Of a stretch of 64,000 nucleotides of DNA, positions 10,679-21,622 are shown one piece after another. Position numbers and translations under genes: made by a program. A model generated the notes under the pieces. It had not been told where the DNA came from. It did not search any database and was given only the letters and a program-made list of their open reading frames with translations. Every line of letters starts with the position of its first letter. Within the stretch, counting starts at the first letter, position 1. The stretch is from Cyathus striatus (lineage: Eukaryota > Basidiomycota > Agaricomycetes > Agaricales > Nidulariaceae): positions 5,332,001-5,396,000 of the forward strand of contig JAOVFP010000005.1 in NCBI GenBank assembly GCA_025738555.1, given 5' to 3'.

Positions 10679-13351
10679 TTATACACCAGCGACAATCCTG
10701 AAACAAAATTGAGCATATCAACCTGTAAAAATTGTGAAATGTACGTACTCCTCAGCCTTATTCAGGGCCTGTACCATGCTCGTGACTTCCTTTCTACGAC
10801 TCACAACATACTCGCTCTCTTTCAACAGTTCATCGAGGACATCAGGCCTATAGAGCTCTTGCAAAAGCTCCTTCTGCAAACTCTCCTTGGAATGATTAAC
10901 GAGAGTGAGTGAGATGGCTTTGGGAATCATGTCAATCATCTCTCGTTTGACGATGTTATAGTAAGAGTGGATAAGGAGTTCTAGTGGTAATCAGAGGTTC
11001 ACCAACAGTTAACTTAAACAGTGACTGGATAACGCACTGATAACTTCCGTTTCCATTGTTTCCCTTTCATTTAATGCTGACTGTGGTCGAATGATGGCCG
11101 GGGGAGCTTCCATGATAGGACCAGCTTTCTTCTTCTGTACAACCCTTTAGCAGCGAAGAAAGATCCGAAAAACCTGCATCATCTTTCTTAGGATCAACAT
11201 CTAGATCCTTGTTGTTATTCACTTGAGCGCGAGCGTTCTTTGGATCGTTCGCAGCGGGAGGTCCCTTTGCAGCAGTTAGACGTTCTGTGACAAGAGCAGT
11301 GGCCTATATGCGCGATGAGCCTAAGAACGAGACAATTGCAAATTGTGACTAACCTTGTGACCTCCAATGAAGTCTGGATGTGTGGTATTGACATAACATG
11401 CCTGCATACTGCAAATCATCAGATCAATATACAATAGACACTTGATTGCATATTATCCACTGACGCTACGAGGTCGGAGACAAGCTTCGTGGTAGGTTGC
11501 ATCGCTTTCTTGAAGAAGTTGACAACGACCGAGTTAAACCGTTCACGAAGTGCAGGATACCGCCGGAATGATTGCTACAAGATGACAGAATAGTCAGCTA
11601 AGCTCCAGTTTTACATAAAACAGTAGGATACGAACGACTTTGGTTAGCAGTTGACCGAGAATACGGATGAGTTCATCGTAAACAAGCTGGCAGCACTTGA
11701 TACTGGGTTCTTCCAACCGCTTGATCTGCTGCTTAACAATGACCTCAAAGGCGGCGGTACCGACAAAAAGGGCCGGTGTAGAGCCCTGTATCGCAACTCA
11801 AAATGATGAAAGAATGTAGAGATGCATGGACTTACAGAAGAGTTGTATAATAGCGTCCGAATGTCACCGTCCTTAACCTGATCGAACGGGTCGATGCTCT
11901 TAATGCCGTTGTTGAATAACTCATGGAAAACAAAACTAATACGAGCTCCTCCGGAAAGCTCATTGAGAGACAGATCGTTGGTGTTACCGTCAATAGTCGT
12001 TCTAAATTCTGATGTAAACTCTGTGATGACGGAAATAACAATATTTCCAGAGTTCCCTTCACCAACAGGACCACCAAGCGACTGAAGCTCGGCATTATAT
12101 TTCTGGAGTTGCGACGTAATCCGGGCTTTGATATCCGGGAGGGTGGCACGAATATGATGCATAAGTATCTAAAGACACGTCAAACAATGCTCTGGAGAGC
12201 GAACAAGAGAAATACCATATTTAATTTTCGGGCGAGAAACGGTGTCCCGCAAAACTGCGCTTTACCCTTATACGAGGAGTGGTTCTCGAAGAAATCGCGT
12301 TCGTGCTCAAGAGCAGCGCTGATAGGCTTATTCATCTCAATATCACGTTGACCACGATTAACGACGGGAACGTAACCCAGACGAAGTGGAATGATTCGGC
12401 CTGCCAGAATGTCGACAACATCCGTGCCTTTGTCCCTATTAGAGTTTTTAGCATATAAAAAGGTATTGAAATTTAGATTGGATACGTACATGAGGTCGAC
12501 TTTAGTGAGCACACCAATAGTCCTTGTGCCTTCCGGATCCACCTCACGAGCCAATTTCAGCCCATCGGAGTTGGCTAAATCAGTATTGGCTGCGGTCACT
12601 GCAAGGACAATACATGCTGGCTTTGAGATGTACTTCATGAGCATATCCCTGATCTGTTTCTCAATGTCGCGAGGCTGGTCTCCGACAGGAACTTTAGTGA
12701 GACCAGGAAGATCAACTAGAGTTAATGTTAGGACATTAGGAGAGAAGATTCGCAAGTTGATAGGTTGAGGTGAGATTCCAGCATTTTTTCCAGTTTTTGC
12801 TTCAGTGTCTCGAACGATTTCGTCGCGAATCTTGTTGAAATCGTAGAATTTCTCTCCAGGAAGATGCAAAAACTCTCCCCACTCATCTGCATTGGCGTGC
12901 TTGTCGCCCGCATTGTCGATGCCGTTGGCTAATGAAAGATGTTAGCAACGGTTTATGACGAGTTGAAATCTTACTTACGAGCACCGTTGGAATGATTTCC
13001 GGCGGGGCGATTAATTAATTGCAGGACCTTTGTGCGGAATAAGGATCAGGATGAAAAGCTATGAGGTATATAAGTGTATTACCAACGGACGCCGCGTCAC
13101 GATACCAGTTCCTCGAGGTAAGAAGTCTCGTCCGACGATGTTCTAAAAGCAGATATATTCAGATATGCATATATATAACGGTCAATAACACAACGTACTT
13201 CCAACACACTACTTTTGCCGCTACTTTGACTCCCCAGCACACATATTTGGGGTAGGTCAATCTGGGAGGCGGAGGAACCAATGGAAGTGAAGACATCCTG
13301 TAGTTTGTTCACAACGCCGACAATCTCAGAACCTAACGTTGTTGTTGCCAT
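10679..13351 (-). CDS. VPS1: Dynamin-like GTPase VPS1 (two one-base frame breaks)
   Basis: Exons on the minus strand are 13199..13351, 13083..13142, 12979..13027, 12490..12928, 12216..12435, 11836..12168, 11636..11785, 11465..11574, 11354..11408, 11038..11303, 10749..10980 and 10679..10697. The product acts in vacuolar sorting, peroxisome fission and endocytosis. GTPase motifs are GSQSSGKSS (G1), [10 protein letters not shown] (G3) and TKVD (G4). The middle domain and the GTPase effector domain ([16 protein letters not shown], then RREMID-like [10 protein letters not shown]) follow, ending AEEIVAGV. In exon 11038..11303 the frame is lost at the A-run 11168..11172 and recovered only with a second missing base near 11143..11148. 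With both restored the length is 695 aa, normal for VPS1. Confidence 0.93.
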
Positions 13352-14276
13352 TATCTATGAAGTCGTGAAAAGAGAGAAGCAAAGGAGAATGAGAGAGCAG
13401 GCTGGCTGCTAGAGGTGGAGGCGAGTACGAAATGAGGCGATGAGATGAAGCGTGTGCGCTGCGCAAGCCGATGCCAAACTGATACAAATCAAGGTAGCCT
13501 TTACTTCTCAGTCAGAGTCAGTGTCTATGGAGTAAACCAGTGACCCGCAGCCAAAGTTCTCAATTATAATTGTATTCGCCACGTCTACGTAATTGCTGGC
13601 TGCGCCTTAATGCAACCAACCTGCTAGTCACTAGATTGTCGATTTGCGCAGTATATAAGTACTTGGTACCTGCACAAATCGACCCTCCGGTTTTGCACAG
13701 CGCTACTCAGAATCGATTCATATGATAAGCCCAAGCCTACCGCTCTAGTCTCTTTATTTTGAACTGTACTTATGAGCCTGCTCTGTTCAGTTATATTCGA
13801 CTTCGGCAATGCCGCACTAATTTGCGATTGACCTATTACTTCTCTGAGTCTTCGATGTCAGCTCTATCTGAGCCATTCTAGCAGTTGATTCCAGCAAGAT
13901 TCCAGCGCATACAATAGTAAGTATGCTTACAAACATACGCTTGTCTAGCTATCTTTCTATGCACCAGAACTTAGCTTGATCTCTTTCATCCTTTTTGTCA
14001 CCCTCTCTGACTCGAGTTTCAACTTTCGACCAAGGTTCTTGCGCACATGATGCAACTTCGCGACTTCCATGCCCCTCTGTTTCTGACGAATAAACTCATG
14101 CAGTACTAATGCTAGCGACAGCCCGTTACAGCGTGCAGCATCAATTTCGGCTTCGCATTGCTCGCTCACGAGGATGTCACGACGGTCCGCCGGCACCATA
14201 CTCCCGAGAATGCTTTTAAAAGTTCGGGGTGACAGTAAGCTGTATTGCTTGCATCACCTTCTTTCTGGTCCTCAAC
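13352..14276. other. Divergent region between VPS1 and the GH88 gene
   Basis: This holds the VPS1 and GH88 promoters. A minus-strand open frame at 13957..14199 would encode an 80-aa basic, helix-rich peptide ending KRMKEIKLSSGA. It starts 78 bp from the GH88 start. I recognise no family, and it may be a small gene, a fragment, or chance. Confidence 0.4.
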
Positions 14277-15890
14277 ATGCTTGTCCTACCGATTCTTATA
14301 TCCCTACTGTCAATTACAGGCAGTTTAGCTGTCGATGTACCGCCAGAGCTGTTCTCTGAGCTTATACCAATGAAGGTTTTGGCAACGTTCAAGTCTCTTC
14401 CAAACCCCACCCAGTATCCCCAATACACCGACACATCTGCAGGAAAATGGCTCTTCTTCTCTCCAGACACCTGGACCTCTGGTTTCTTTCCCGTTACTCC
14501 GTACGCCCTCAATACCAGGAAGGCGTTATGCACTGCTACGCCTGCAAATGGATTGGGCATTGCTGATTGGGTGCAGCTTGGTCGGTCAGCAAGTACCGGA
14601 TTGATACCCTTGGAAGTTAAAAATGGCGTTGGACACGATGTAGGGTTCTTGAGCTATCCATTCGTCCAGGAATTAGCAATGTAGGCCTCCATTATAATCC
14701 CACGCAACTCCATTAACGCATCTATAGCAACCCTTCGAACGCAACTGCTATCACTGCAGTCAAAAATTTTGCTACACTGCTAGCGAATAGGTTTAGTGCG
14801 ACAGTCGGATGCACTAGAAGCTGGGATTCCTCGGATCCGACAGACTTCCAGGTAACGAAATATGCAATACTTAGTTTGTGAAGTGCTCATCTAATACATT
14901 CCAAAGGTCATCATCGACAACATGATGAACCTTGAAGTTCTTTTTCACGCGGAAACACTCACCGGAAATTCTACGTTCAGGGAAATCGCCATCTCGCATG
15001 CTGATACCACTATCGTAAATCATATCAGACCCGATGGTGAGGGCTAATTTTTATCCATCGCACGTATCTGATGATTTGTGTGTAGGATCTACATGGCATG
15101 TTATCGAATACAACTCAACAACTGGTGGGGTAATCAGAAAAAGAACGGCGCAGGGGTATTCTGATAACAGGTTTGTACTTGGCTCTATACATGTTGGGTC
15201 TTAGAGAGAATCATGTATGACCCACAGCACATGGTCGCGTGGACAGGCTTGGGGCATCTATGGATTCGCGACGAGTATGTGAGTTAGTTGCATTCACCAT
15301 ATTTAAGGCTAATGTGGCCTGCGGCCAGTGTTCAAGTATACTGGTGATACCAAATATCTTGATACCTCTCGTCGGCTGGCAACATATTTCTTGGATAACT
15401 TACCTTCTGACGGCATTGTTCCCTGGTCAGCATTCTAACTCTTCCAATGCCTGCCCAGATTAAATAGACTCTCAGGGACTTTAACGCTCCTCTAACCCCC
15501 CCACCAAGGCCTGCTGATTCATCTGCAGCAACTATTGCGGCCAATGGACTGCTTTTGTTGGCAAAATCCGAATCGAGCGATGTTGACTCGAAGAAATGGA
15601 GTGATGCTGCTATCCAGGTTCGCAATCTGCATCCATATATTTTCTTTGCGTCGACTGAGCCCTACTAGCTATTGAACAACATCACGAAGCTAGCCTGGAA
15701 GCCGACATGGCAAAGTTTGCTATCAAATGGTACCGTTAATTGGCCGGCAAACAACTTTTTAACTGGGATTGTTTACGGTAGGTTGTTAACTCACGGGTTA
15801 GAGGCATGGATGCTAAGACCTACTTTAGGTGACTATTATTATATCACGGCTGGAAATGAGCTGGTATCTATGGGCCTTGCTAAATGTTAG
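14277..15890 (+). CDS. Secreted glycoside hydrolase family 88 (unsaturated glucuronyl hydrolase type)
   Basis: Nine exons: 14277..14680, 14728..14851, 14907..15036, 15086..15170, 15228..15274, 15329..15425, 15476..15617, 15669..15777 and 15829..15890 (399 aa). The start gives a clean signal peptide (MLVLPILISLLSITGSLA, then VD). GH88 landmarks are GHDVGFLSYPF, the Asp-containing IIDNMMNLEVLF, and TWSRGQAWGIYG. GH88/GH105-type enzymes remove terminal unsaturated uronic acids left by polysaccharide lyases, so the likely role is late-stage breakdown of pectin or other uronic-acid polymers outside the cell. All eight introns are 47-57 nt. Exact substrate is not predictable. Confidence 0.9.
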
Positions 15891-16298
15891 GGTTGTGTCG
15901 GAGAAAGCGGTTTGTACGATATAATATTAATTCAATGGACTCCATCAGGTGGAAGTTTGAGCATCCGATTATCAATGCATTGTAAGATGACCACATGCTG
16001 AATATGTTCCGGCGGAGAAAAGCGTGATATTAATGGTTTCCGCTATAATAGCACACGATGTAAGCACCATAGTATATGAATGAACTATTAAAGTTGATCC
16101 TCAAATTGCCCTATACCCAGTTCAACTTCCAGAAGGATCCATCGGCGTAAAACCCACTGTAGTGAAAATTATAAGATCATTCGATCTGTGTAACTGATCC
16201 AGGAATACAAGGTAGATTTTAGTTTCTAGTATGCTTATCTTAATACACAAAACTGCTCGTCGTCGACGCTTCCCCCCCGAAGAGACATAAATACAAAT
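15891..16298. other. Convergent 3' region of GH88 and NTF2
   Basis: I see no open frame of note and no repeat. It presumably contains both 3' UTRs. Confidence 0.5.
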
Positions 16299-16883
16299 TT
16301 AACCGTAGTTGAGACGGAAGATGTCGTTGAATCTATATTGGAGTCAGAGAAAGATCATGTGTAACACTTGATTGCGTGCTTACACGTAGTAGCTTCCTGC
16401 ATCTGGGATAAGCTGGAAGACTTGGCTGAACTGGAGAGGATTTTCGCTGCCGTCGACCTAGAGAATATTGATTGATGGAGGTGAAATGCGGCGAGACGGC
16501 GAAACAACATACAACGAGCAATCCAGTAACGCTAACAATGAGGCTTGCGACGGATGGAGAGGATGGCTGGGCATCTATGGTGGTGACCTTGTGCAGGACT
16601 GTTGTGAATGGAAGGTTCTGAGAATGGATAAGCGAGGGTTGAAGAGGATGTGGGATTAATGCGCACGGTCAATTTTTCAGTGATGGCAGTGGCTCCTTGG
16701 GTGGGGGTTCCCTCGAAGGTGAGCATGGAGCTGTCGCGCTGGGATGAAGAGGTGAGATCAAGGACGATCTGGAGATGGGAAGAGGGGACGAACGTAGAGA
16801 GAGAGGAGTTGGGAGCGGTTGGAGTCGAATGTCTGGTAGTAGAAGTCGGTGAACTGCTTTGCAATGTTGTTTATGTCGGCCAT
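16299..16883 (-). CDS. NTF2: Nuclear transport factor 2
   Basis: Exons on the minus strand are 16794..16883, 16667..16738, 16516..16617, 16384..16457 and 16299..16332 (123 aa, the usual NTF2 size). NTF2 imports Ran-GDP into the nucleus through nuclear pores. Diagnostic segments are [13 protein letters not shown] near the N terminus, [12 protein letters not shown], and the C-terminal [16 protein letters not shown] followed by NDIFRLNYG. The whole cone-shaped NTF2 fold is present. It is divergent from the next gene through a 352-bp shared promoter and convergent with GH88. Confidence 0.96.
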
Positions 16884-16965
16884 TTGGGATGATGGATGTG
16901 AGTGAAGAAGAAGAAGAGGGTCTAGAGGAAGAGGAGATGAGATGAGGAGATGAGGAAGATATGGT

Positions 16966-16975
16966 GTCACGTGAC
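16966..16975. promoter_or_regulatory. GTCACGTGAC palindrome in the NTF2 / 17236 divergent promoter
   Basis: This is a perfect 10-bp palindrome with a CACGTG core, 83 bp upstream of the NTF2 start. It is a candidate bHLH factor site. Similar TCACGTGA palindromes occur at 34039 and 63895. Confidence 0.5.
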
Positions 16976-17235
16976 GGGAGAGTATGTCGCGAGGGTTGGG
17001 TACACGGGTGGATGATCAGCGCTAGGGATCAGGACAGTTGCAGGGAAGGCTCCTGGCTCACGTACGTTCTTGTTTCCGTTGGCGACATAGAATCAGATCT
17101 CCAGGACTGGAACAGGGAATATCAAACACACAATATAATTCCAATCAAATATACCATCACCACAATAACATTTCAACTATTACTTCGATCATCTCCCAGA
17201 ATATCCCCCCGACTTCCCCTCCCCGACTCCAACCC

Positions 17236-18865
17236 ATGTCTCCCGCAGATCCTCCACGCCCCTCCATGCGCCGCAAATCCTCCGCCCAAAATCTTCTTTC
17301 TTCTTTCAAATCAAACTCCTCGTCAGCTGCCCAGCCCTCTTCGGTTCCCCCTCCTCTCAACTTAGGGTCAGTCAACGCCTCTGCTGGCCTCGTGTACGCA
17401 TCCATGGGCTCCGTATCCACGCCCACCGCATCCACCCCTCTCGCCAGGGAATGGGACGCGCAGTCACTCCACGAGGCGTCCGGCCTCGCAGCTGCCACTA
17501 GTCCCAGTATAGGACAGGGGACCACCGTTGAACTCCTCCGCGACCTCATACAAAAGCGTATCGTTACTCTCACCTACATCAGAAATATCCACGAGGGGTG
17601 CGTGTCCTCATATCTTTCTCAGCAAACCCTAGAAATCATCATTCCCCCGTCAGACGCAGTCATTGGTTTCATACAATTCTCATATCGCGGGCCGAACTCG
17701 ACAAGGTGTTCAACAACGACGATATGAAGAAGCGGTACGTTTCATCCCTCTTCAAATCACCTAGCCTAATTCACAAAACAGAACCCACCGTTTTGCGATT
17801 CTGGGTTTATCCCTATCCACTCTCCTGGATATTAACCAGCCACAGGATCTCCTTCGCGGGCTTTTGAACACCGTCACGGAGTTCGACCAGTCGAAAGAGG
17901 AGAGTGATAAGCCCAAGATGGTACGATCCTTTACTTCTGCGTGGTTCCACTAGCCAACCCTATACTTAGCGGCCACCAAAACGTCTGTTCAGACCCAAGA
18001 CCGCAAAGAAGGGTGCTTCGGGAGTCACAGAATACGCAGGATCGTATACGGATTCTCTTATGGATGCGTCATATTTAACAATACCTCACATGGTACATCA
18101 CGCCGTATCACACTCTTAAATATAAGCATCCCTCACGCATCTCTTTCTAGCCTTTTCCTCTCGATTACAACCAAACCCTCCTATCTCTCCTCGATGTCCT
18201 TTCAGAGGTCTACAACAAAATTGCCAAACTTCTTGGTCCATCCCCTTTCCCCCACTCCCAAAACATGATAGGTCCACTAGGCCTTCTTTTACCCCATCCC
18301 GGAGTGTCGTATCTGTTTACAGGAGAACAGGTTGGTCAAGGTCAAGGAGCTGGATTCTCCCAGTATCAAAACCATCCCTCAAATCAGAATTTACCGCAAA
18401 ATGGTGGTGCCAACTCTCCTGATAGTGACATTGGAAGTTTATGGGGAATTGCAAATGCTGGGATCGGTGCTGGGATTGGTGCTGGAGGTGGTGCTGGTTC
18501 GATGATGTATGGAGGTGCACTGGGAAGTCCGCCGATGGCTCAGTGGACTCCTGCGTTCGGCGAGACAGTTTTAAAGATTGATAGCAAACTCAAAGTGCGT
18601 TTTTTCAATCCCTATTAACAGTTCCTTCTTATTCAAGATGCACCTCATAGAAAATCATCACAGTATTATTAAAAGATTTAGATACCTTTGCAAGAAATGG
18701 AATTCGAGACGAGCTTCTCTCTCTTGACCCATTACTGCGGAGCACAGCCGAAGGATCTTCCCAAGGAAATGGGCCCTTCTTATACGATTTTGAAGGGTAA
18801 TCTATTCCCGCCGTCTCACTTTGCTGGAGTGGGACTATTCTAGGCCCAGCGACTATCCACTTTGA
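17236..18865 (+). CDS. Conserved fungal protein of unknown function
   Basis: Exons are 17236..17597, 17654..17734, 17782..17920, 17970..18092, 18151..18594, 18651..18796 and 18844..18865 (438 aa). I recall proteins of this pattern in other basidiomycetes but know no function. Likely conserved parts are LTYIRNIHEG, SHWFHTILISRAELDKVF, FPLDYNQTLLSLLDVLSEVY, and KIITVLLKDLDTFARNGI with ELLSLDPLL near the end. The N terminus is Ser/Pro-rich. Residues around 300-360 are a Gly/Gln/Asn-rich insert. No signal peptide or membrane helix is visible. The short last exon is the least certain part; the reading frame after 18796 could end differently. Confidence 0.82.
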
Positions 18866-20241
18866 CGCATTCGAGAACTGGACCTTTGCATTCGACATAC
18901 CCATATATTTTCGCTCCTGACGGATTTGATAAACCTCCGTGTGGGCTACTAGTAACTACATATCTTCATTTTTACGCATGATCCAGCATTTGGCATTACT
19001 GGTTGGTCATTAATGACCCACCGCCATCGCCACTAGGCCTGCGCCACGGAGGCAAAGGCAAAGGCAACGAAAAACAGCCTCTCGTAGGGACTAGGAAGGT
19101 TACGCCATGGGTTCCTGGGGAGGCTTTTCCACATATCCAAGGAAACGACAATGCCTACCAATCTAGCCAACTAATATCGGAGGGTAGATTTTTTTCCGCC
19201 ATCCTCTCATTTTCTGCCGTGTTTACCTGATGCTATGGACACTGGATTGGATATACCCACCATTTTGAGCATATCACATATCATTTGACATGTATTGTAC
19301 AACCTCATTGAACTTTGTTTATTCGCCATTGTAATTTACTCTCAATCAAGCTATTGGAGGCAACTTGTGTATTCTTATAGTGGTTATTTGTGCATTCTAC
19401 TTGACCTACGGTAACTACTTTTTTAAGTTCATCCCGGCCGCAAACCACCTCGCACGAGAATGCCTAACTTGTCCTTCATGCATGTTGCCTGGTCATTAAG
19501 GTTTCTTTCTAAATCTACCGATGTATTTTATGGGTGACTCACACAAATACGAACGCTGCCTTTCCTGGCCTCTCCTTTACTTAGTTGACTGGCCTGAATC
19601 AGAGACATCGTTCAGAACTAATTCAGGATGCTTGAATGCAATATGAACATTTGATCAGTCGCATTGTAACTTTAGATACAAAAGGGAGTCGCTCGTGATG
19701 GGCATGTTCTCTCACTGCAGATGGCTGGGACGGGAGGCATCTAGGAAAAAGTGAAAATCTCATATATGGCCTGTTAATTAGGGGGAAACGGTATATTAAA
19801 CTGGCTTCGAACGCGAAGACATTTCAACGCCACTAAGTCCATTCCGCACATCAACGATAATAAATGCTGGTGAAGTTGAGGCTAACTGAAGGTAATTTCC
19901 ATTCAAATCTCACCTGCGTAAGTACTTGGGCTGCCCAAATCTGGCCTTTCACTGCGCAGTGGTTGGTGCATTCTGTTGCTAGATCGTATAGAATTAACGC
20001 TTTACAGAATTTAGAGCAGTCTTACAGGAATTTACGGTGATAACCGAGTTGCTACTAACTTAGTAGTAGCAACTGAGCTATGAATTGACCCCATATGTCG
20101 AGGAAGGACATGAGAGACAACCACGTCATCCCAGACTCAAGCAATGCATACACAATCAACATTTATTCTGAAAAGTCCTTCACGTAGATCATATAGTTAT
20201 ACATGTATATCATTGCCTAGTTGCAGTCGACAGCGATTTGC
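18866..20241. other. 1.4-kb gene-poor region
   Basis: This lies downstream of the 17236 gene (plus) and downstream of the metallothionein (minus), so both 3' ends face it. I find no supportable coding frame. The one structured element is the hairpin at 20047..20074. Confidence 0.45.
20047..20074. repeat. 11-bp perfect inverted repeat with 6-nt loop
   Basis: Arms agttgctacta (20047..20057) and tagtagcaact (20064..20074) are exact reverse complements around acttag. It lies 168 bp beyond the metallothionein stop codon, so it could be a 3' UTR or processing structure. Confidence 0.75.
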
Positions 20242-20454
20242 TTAAGAGCAGCGGCACTCGCCGGGTTTGCAGGAGCAACTATAATATTAATAAAATTTAG
20301 GGGTTGGTAATAAGAATAAAAGGTTGGACTCACATTGCAGTGCACTTGCAATCGTTGTTGCCACAGGCAGTGTCAACGGGAACAGAGACGGTCTACAACG
20401 TAATCAGCCTAAAACAATATCGACTTTTAGGAGAGGAGAACCAACAGAAATCAT
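20242..20454 (-). CDS. Small Cys-rich metallothionein, 34 aa
   Basis: Three tiny exons on the minus strand are 20446..20454, 20334..20392 and 20242..20278, with introns of 53 and 55 nt. The protein starts MISTVSVPVD and carries seven cysteines spaced C-x4-C-x-C-x3-C-x-C-x4-C-x-C, ending PGECRCS. Paired C-x-C motifs and no aromatic residues are the hallmark of fungal metallothioneins, cytosolic proteins that bind Cu(I), Zn or Cd. The 105-nt coding total is exactly 35 codons. The 9-nt first exon is the least certain part; the Cys-rich exons are firm. It is divergent from the H15-domain gene by 1.17 kb. Confidence 0.85.
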
Positions 20455-21622
20455 GTTCGATAATGGGGCAAATTGTTGGTTGTTGGTTAAGTTGTATGAA
20501 GACCTAAAGCTCATATATACAGATGTAAGGCCTTATATGCGATTTGAACCCCTCCTTTTCATCAAAGTAGATGCATTATAGTGCACAGATAGATCTTGAA
20601 CCGCATGTAACTCGAGATAGGATGCAAATAAACCCCAATGTCCCTTCAGTTAAGCTCCTCGTCATGAGGAACATAGACTAGGGACACAGGGGTCACAGGA
20701 TACAGCTCTCCGCAATCAATAGATACGAATCCAGCGTCGCCTAAAACGATAACATCGGATGATGCTGTGGATATGCCCACTCGCACTAATCATATGGGTG
20801 GAATGGTCGTACTCAGGCAGATTCTTCCACGTTTAGTTAACCAGCCATAGCATAACTGGCAGCACAACAGATACGAGGTCGGTATGTCGAACCAACCGAC
20901 ACGATTTTGCTATTCAGGTATTGACAGAGGCAGGTCTAGTGCACATGTGAAGTCCCCGTTTGCAAGTGACGGCAGCAGTGGAAGCATAAGAGACAACAAA
21001 AGCAGCTTTTCGAAATATACGCTACATTTCCAGATAAGAAGGGACTAGACTACCTTATGAAAACGTGAGGTGATGGTTGAACATTGAGAGTAGGAACAGC
21101 GAGATAACGACAGTATTGAGTTGTAGGCTGGGGCCGCTGGGAGAGTCAATGCGAACATAAGCGCGTAAAGACGTGACTTGTCGGGAGTCGGGGCGATTGC
21201 TTGATTTAGAAGGAGATTGAACGAGGAAGAACCTTGTTCACAAAAACTGTGCAGCTCTCCGGAGCCATGCAGGCTGCAGCTTCGCCCTTCTCCCCCCCTC
21301 CCCCGCATCACACCCCGTATCCTCATATCTATCACCCTCAGCTTTCTGGTTAGTTTCTGACTAAATATATCTACTCCCATCTCCGTCTAATTTTCTCGTA
21401 GTACCGCAAGATCATGAACTCAAGAGGCAATATCTTACTCTTCTTCCACCTCAACAGATAATCGATATATGTCTTAACTTCGACTTACATGTACCTCCAT
21501 ACATCAAGAGCTCAATATGGCCTCTCGATATCAGTGCCGCAATAACCAATTTGCGCAAGGCGACAACGCCTTCAGCGGGCGAATCGTCCTTTCAAAAGAC
21601 CTCAAACCAGGAGGAAGCTGTT
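20455..21622. other. 1.17-kb region between the metallothionein and the H15 gene
   Basis: This contains the metallothionein promoter at one end and the 5' leader of the H15 gene at the other. A likely leader intron is about 21350..21400 (gttagt...cgtag). I see no other gene. The minus-strand open frame 21045..21380 has no recognisable product. Confidence 0.4.

Noticed and set aside
11135..11173. 39-nt intron with gt...ag ends in VPS1
   Set aside because: Its removal leaves the downstream conserved block one base out of frame, and the interval itself encodes GFFGSFF-like conserved residues when one base is added. Two missing bases explain it better.
18866..20241. Transposon or tandem repeat
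   Set aside because: Apart from one hairpin I found no terminal repeats, target-site duplications or transposase-like frame.
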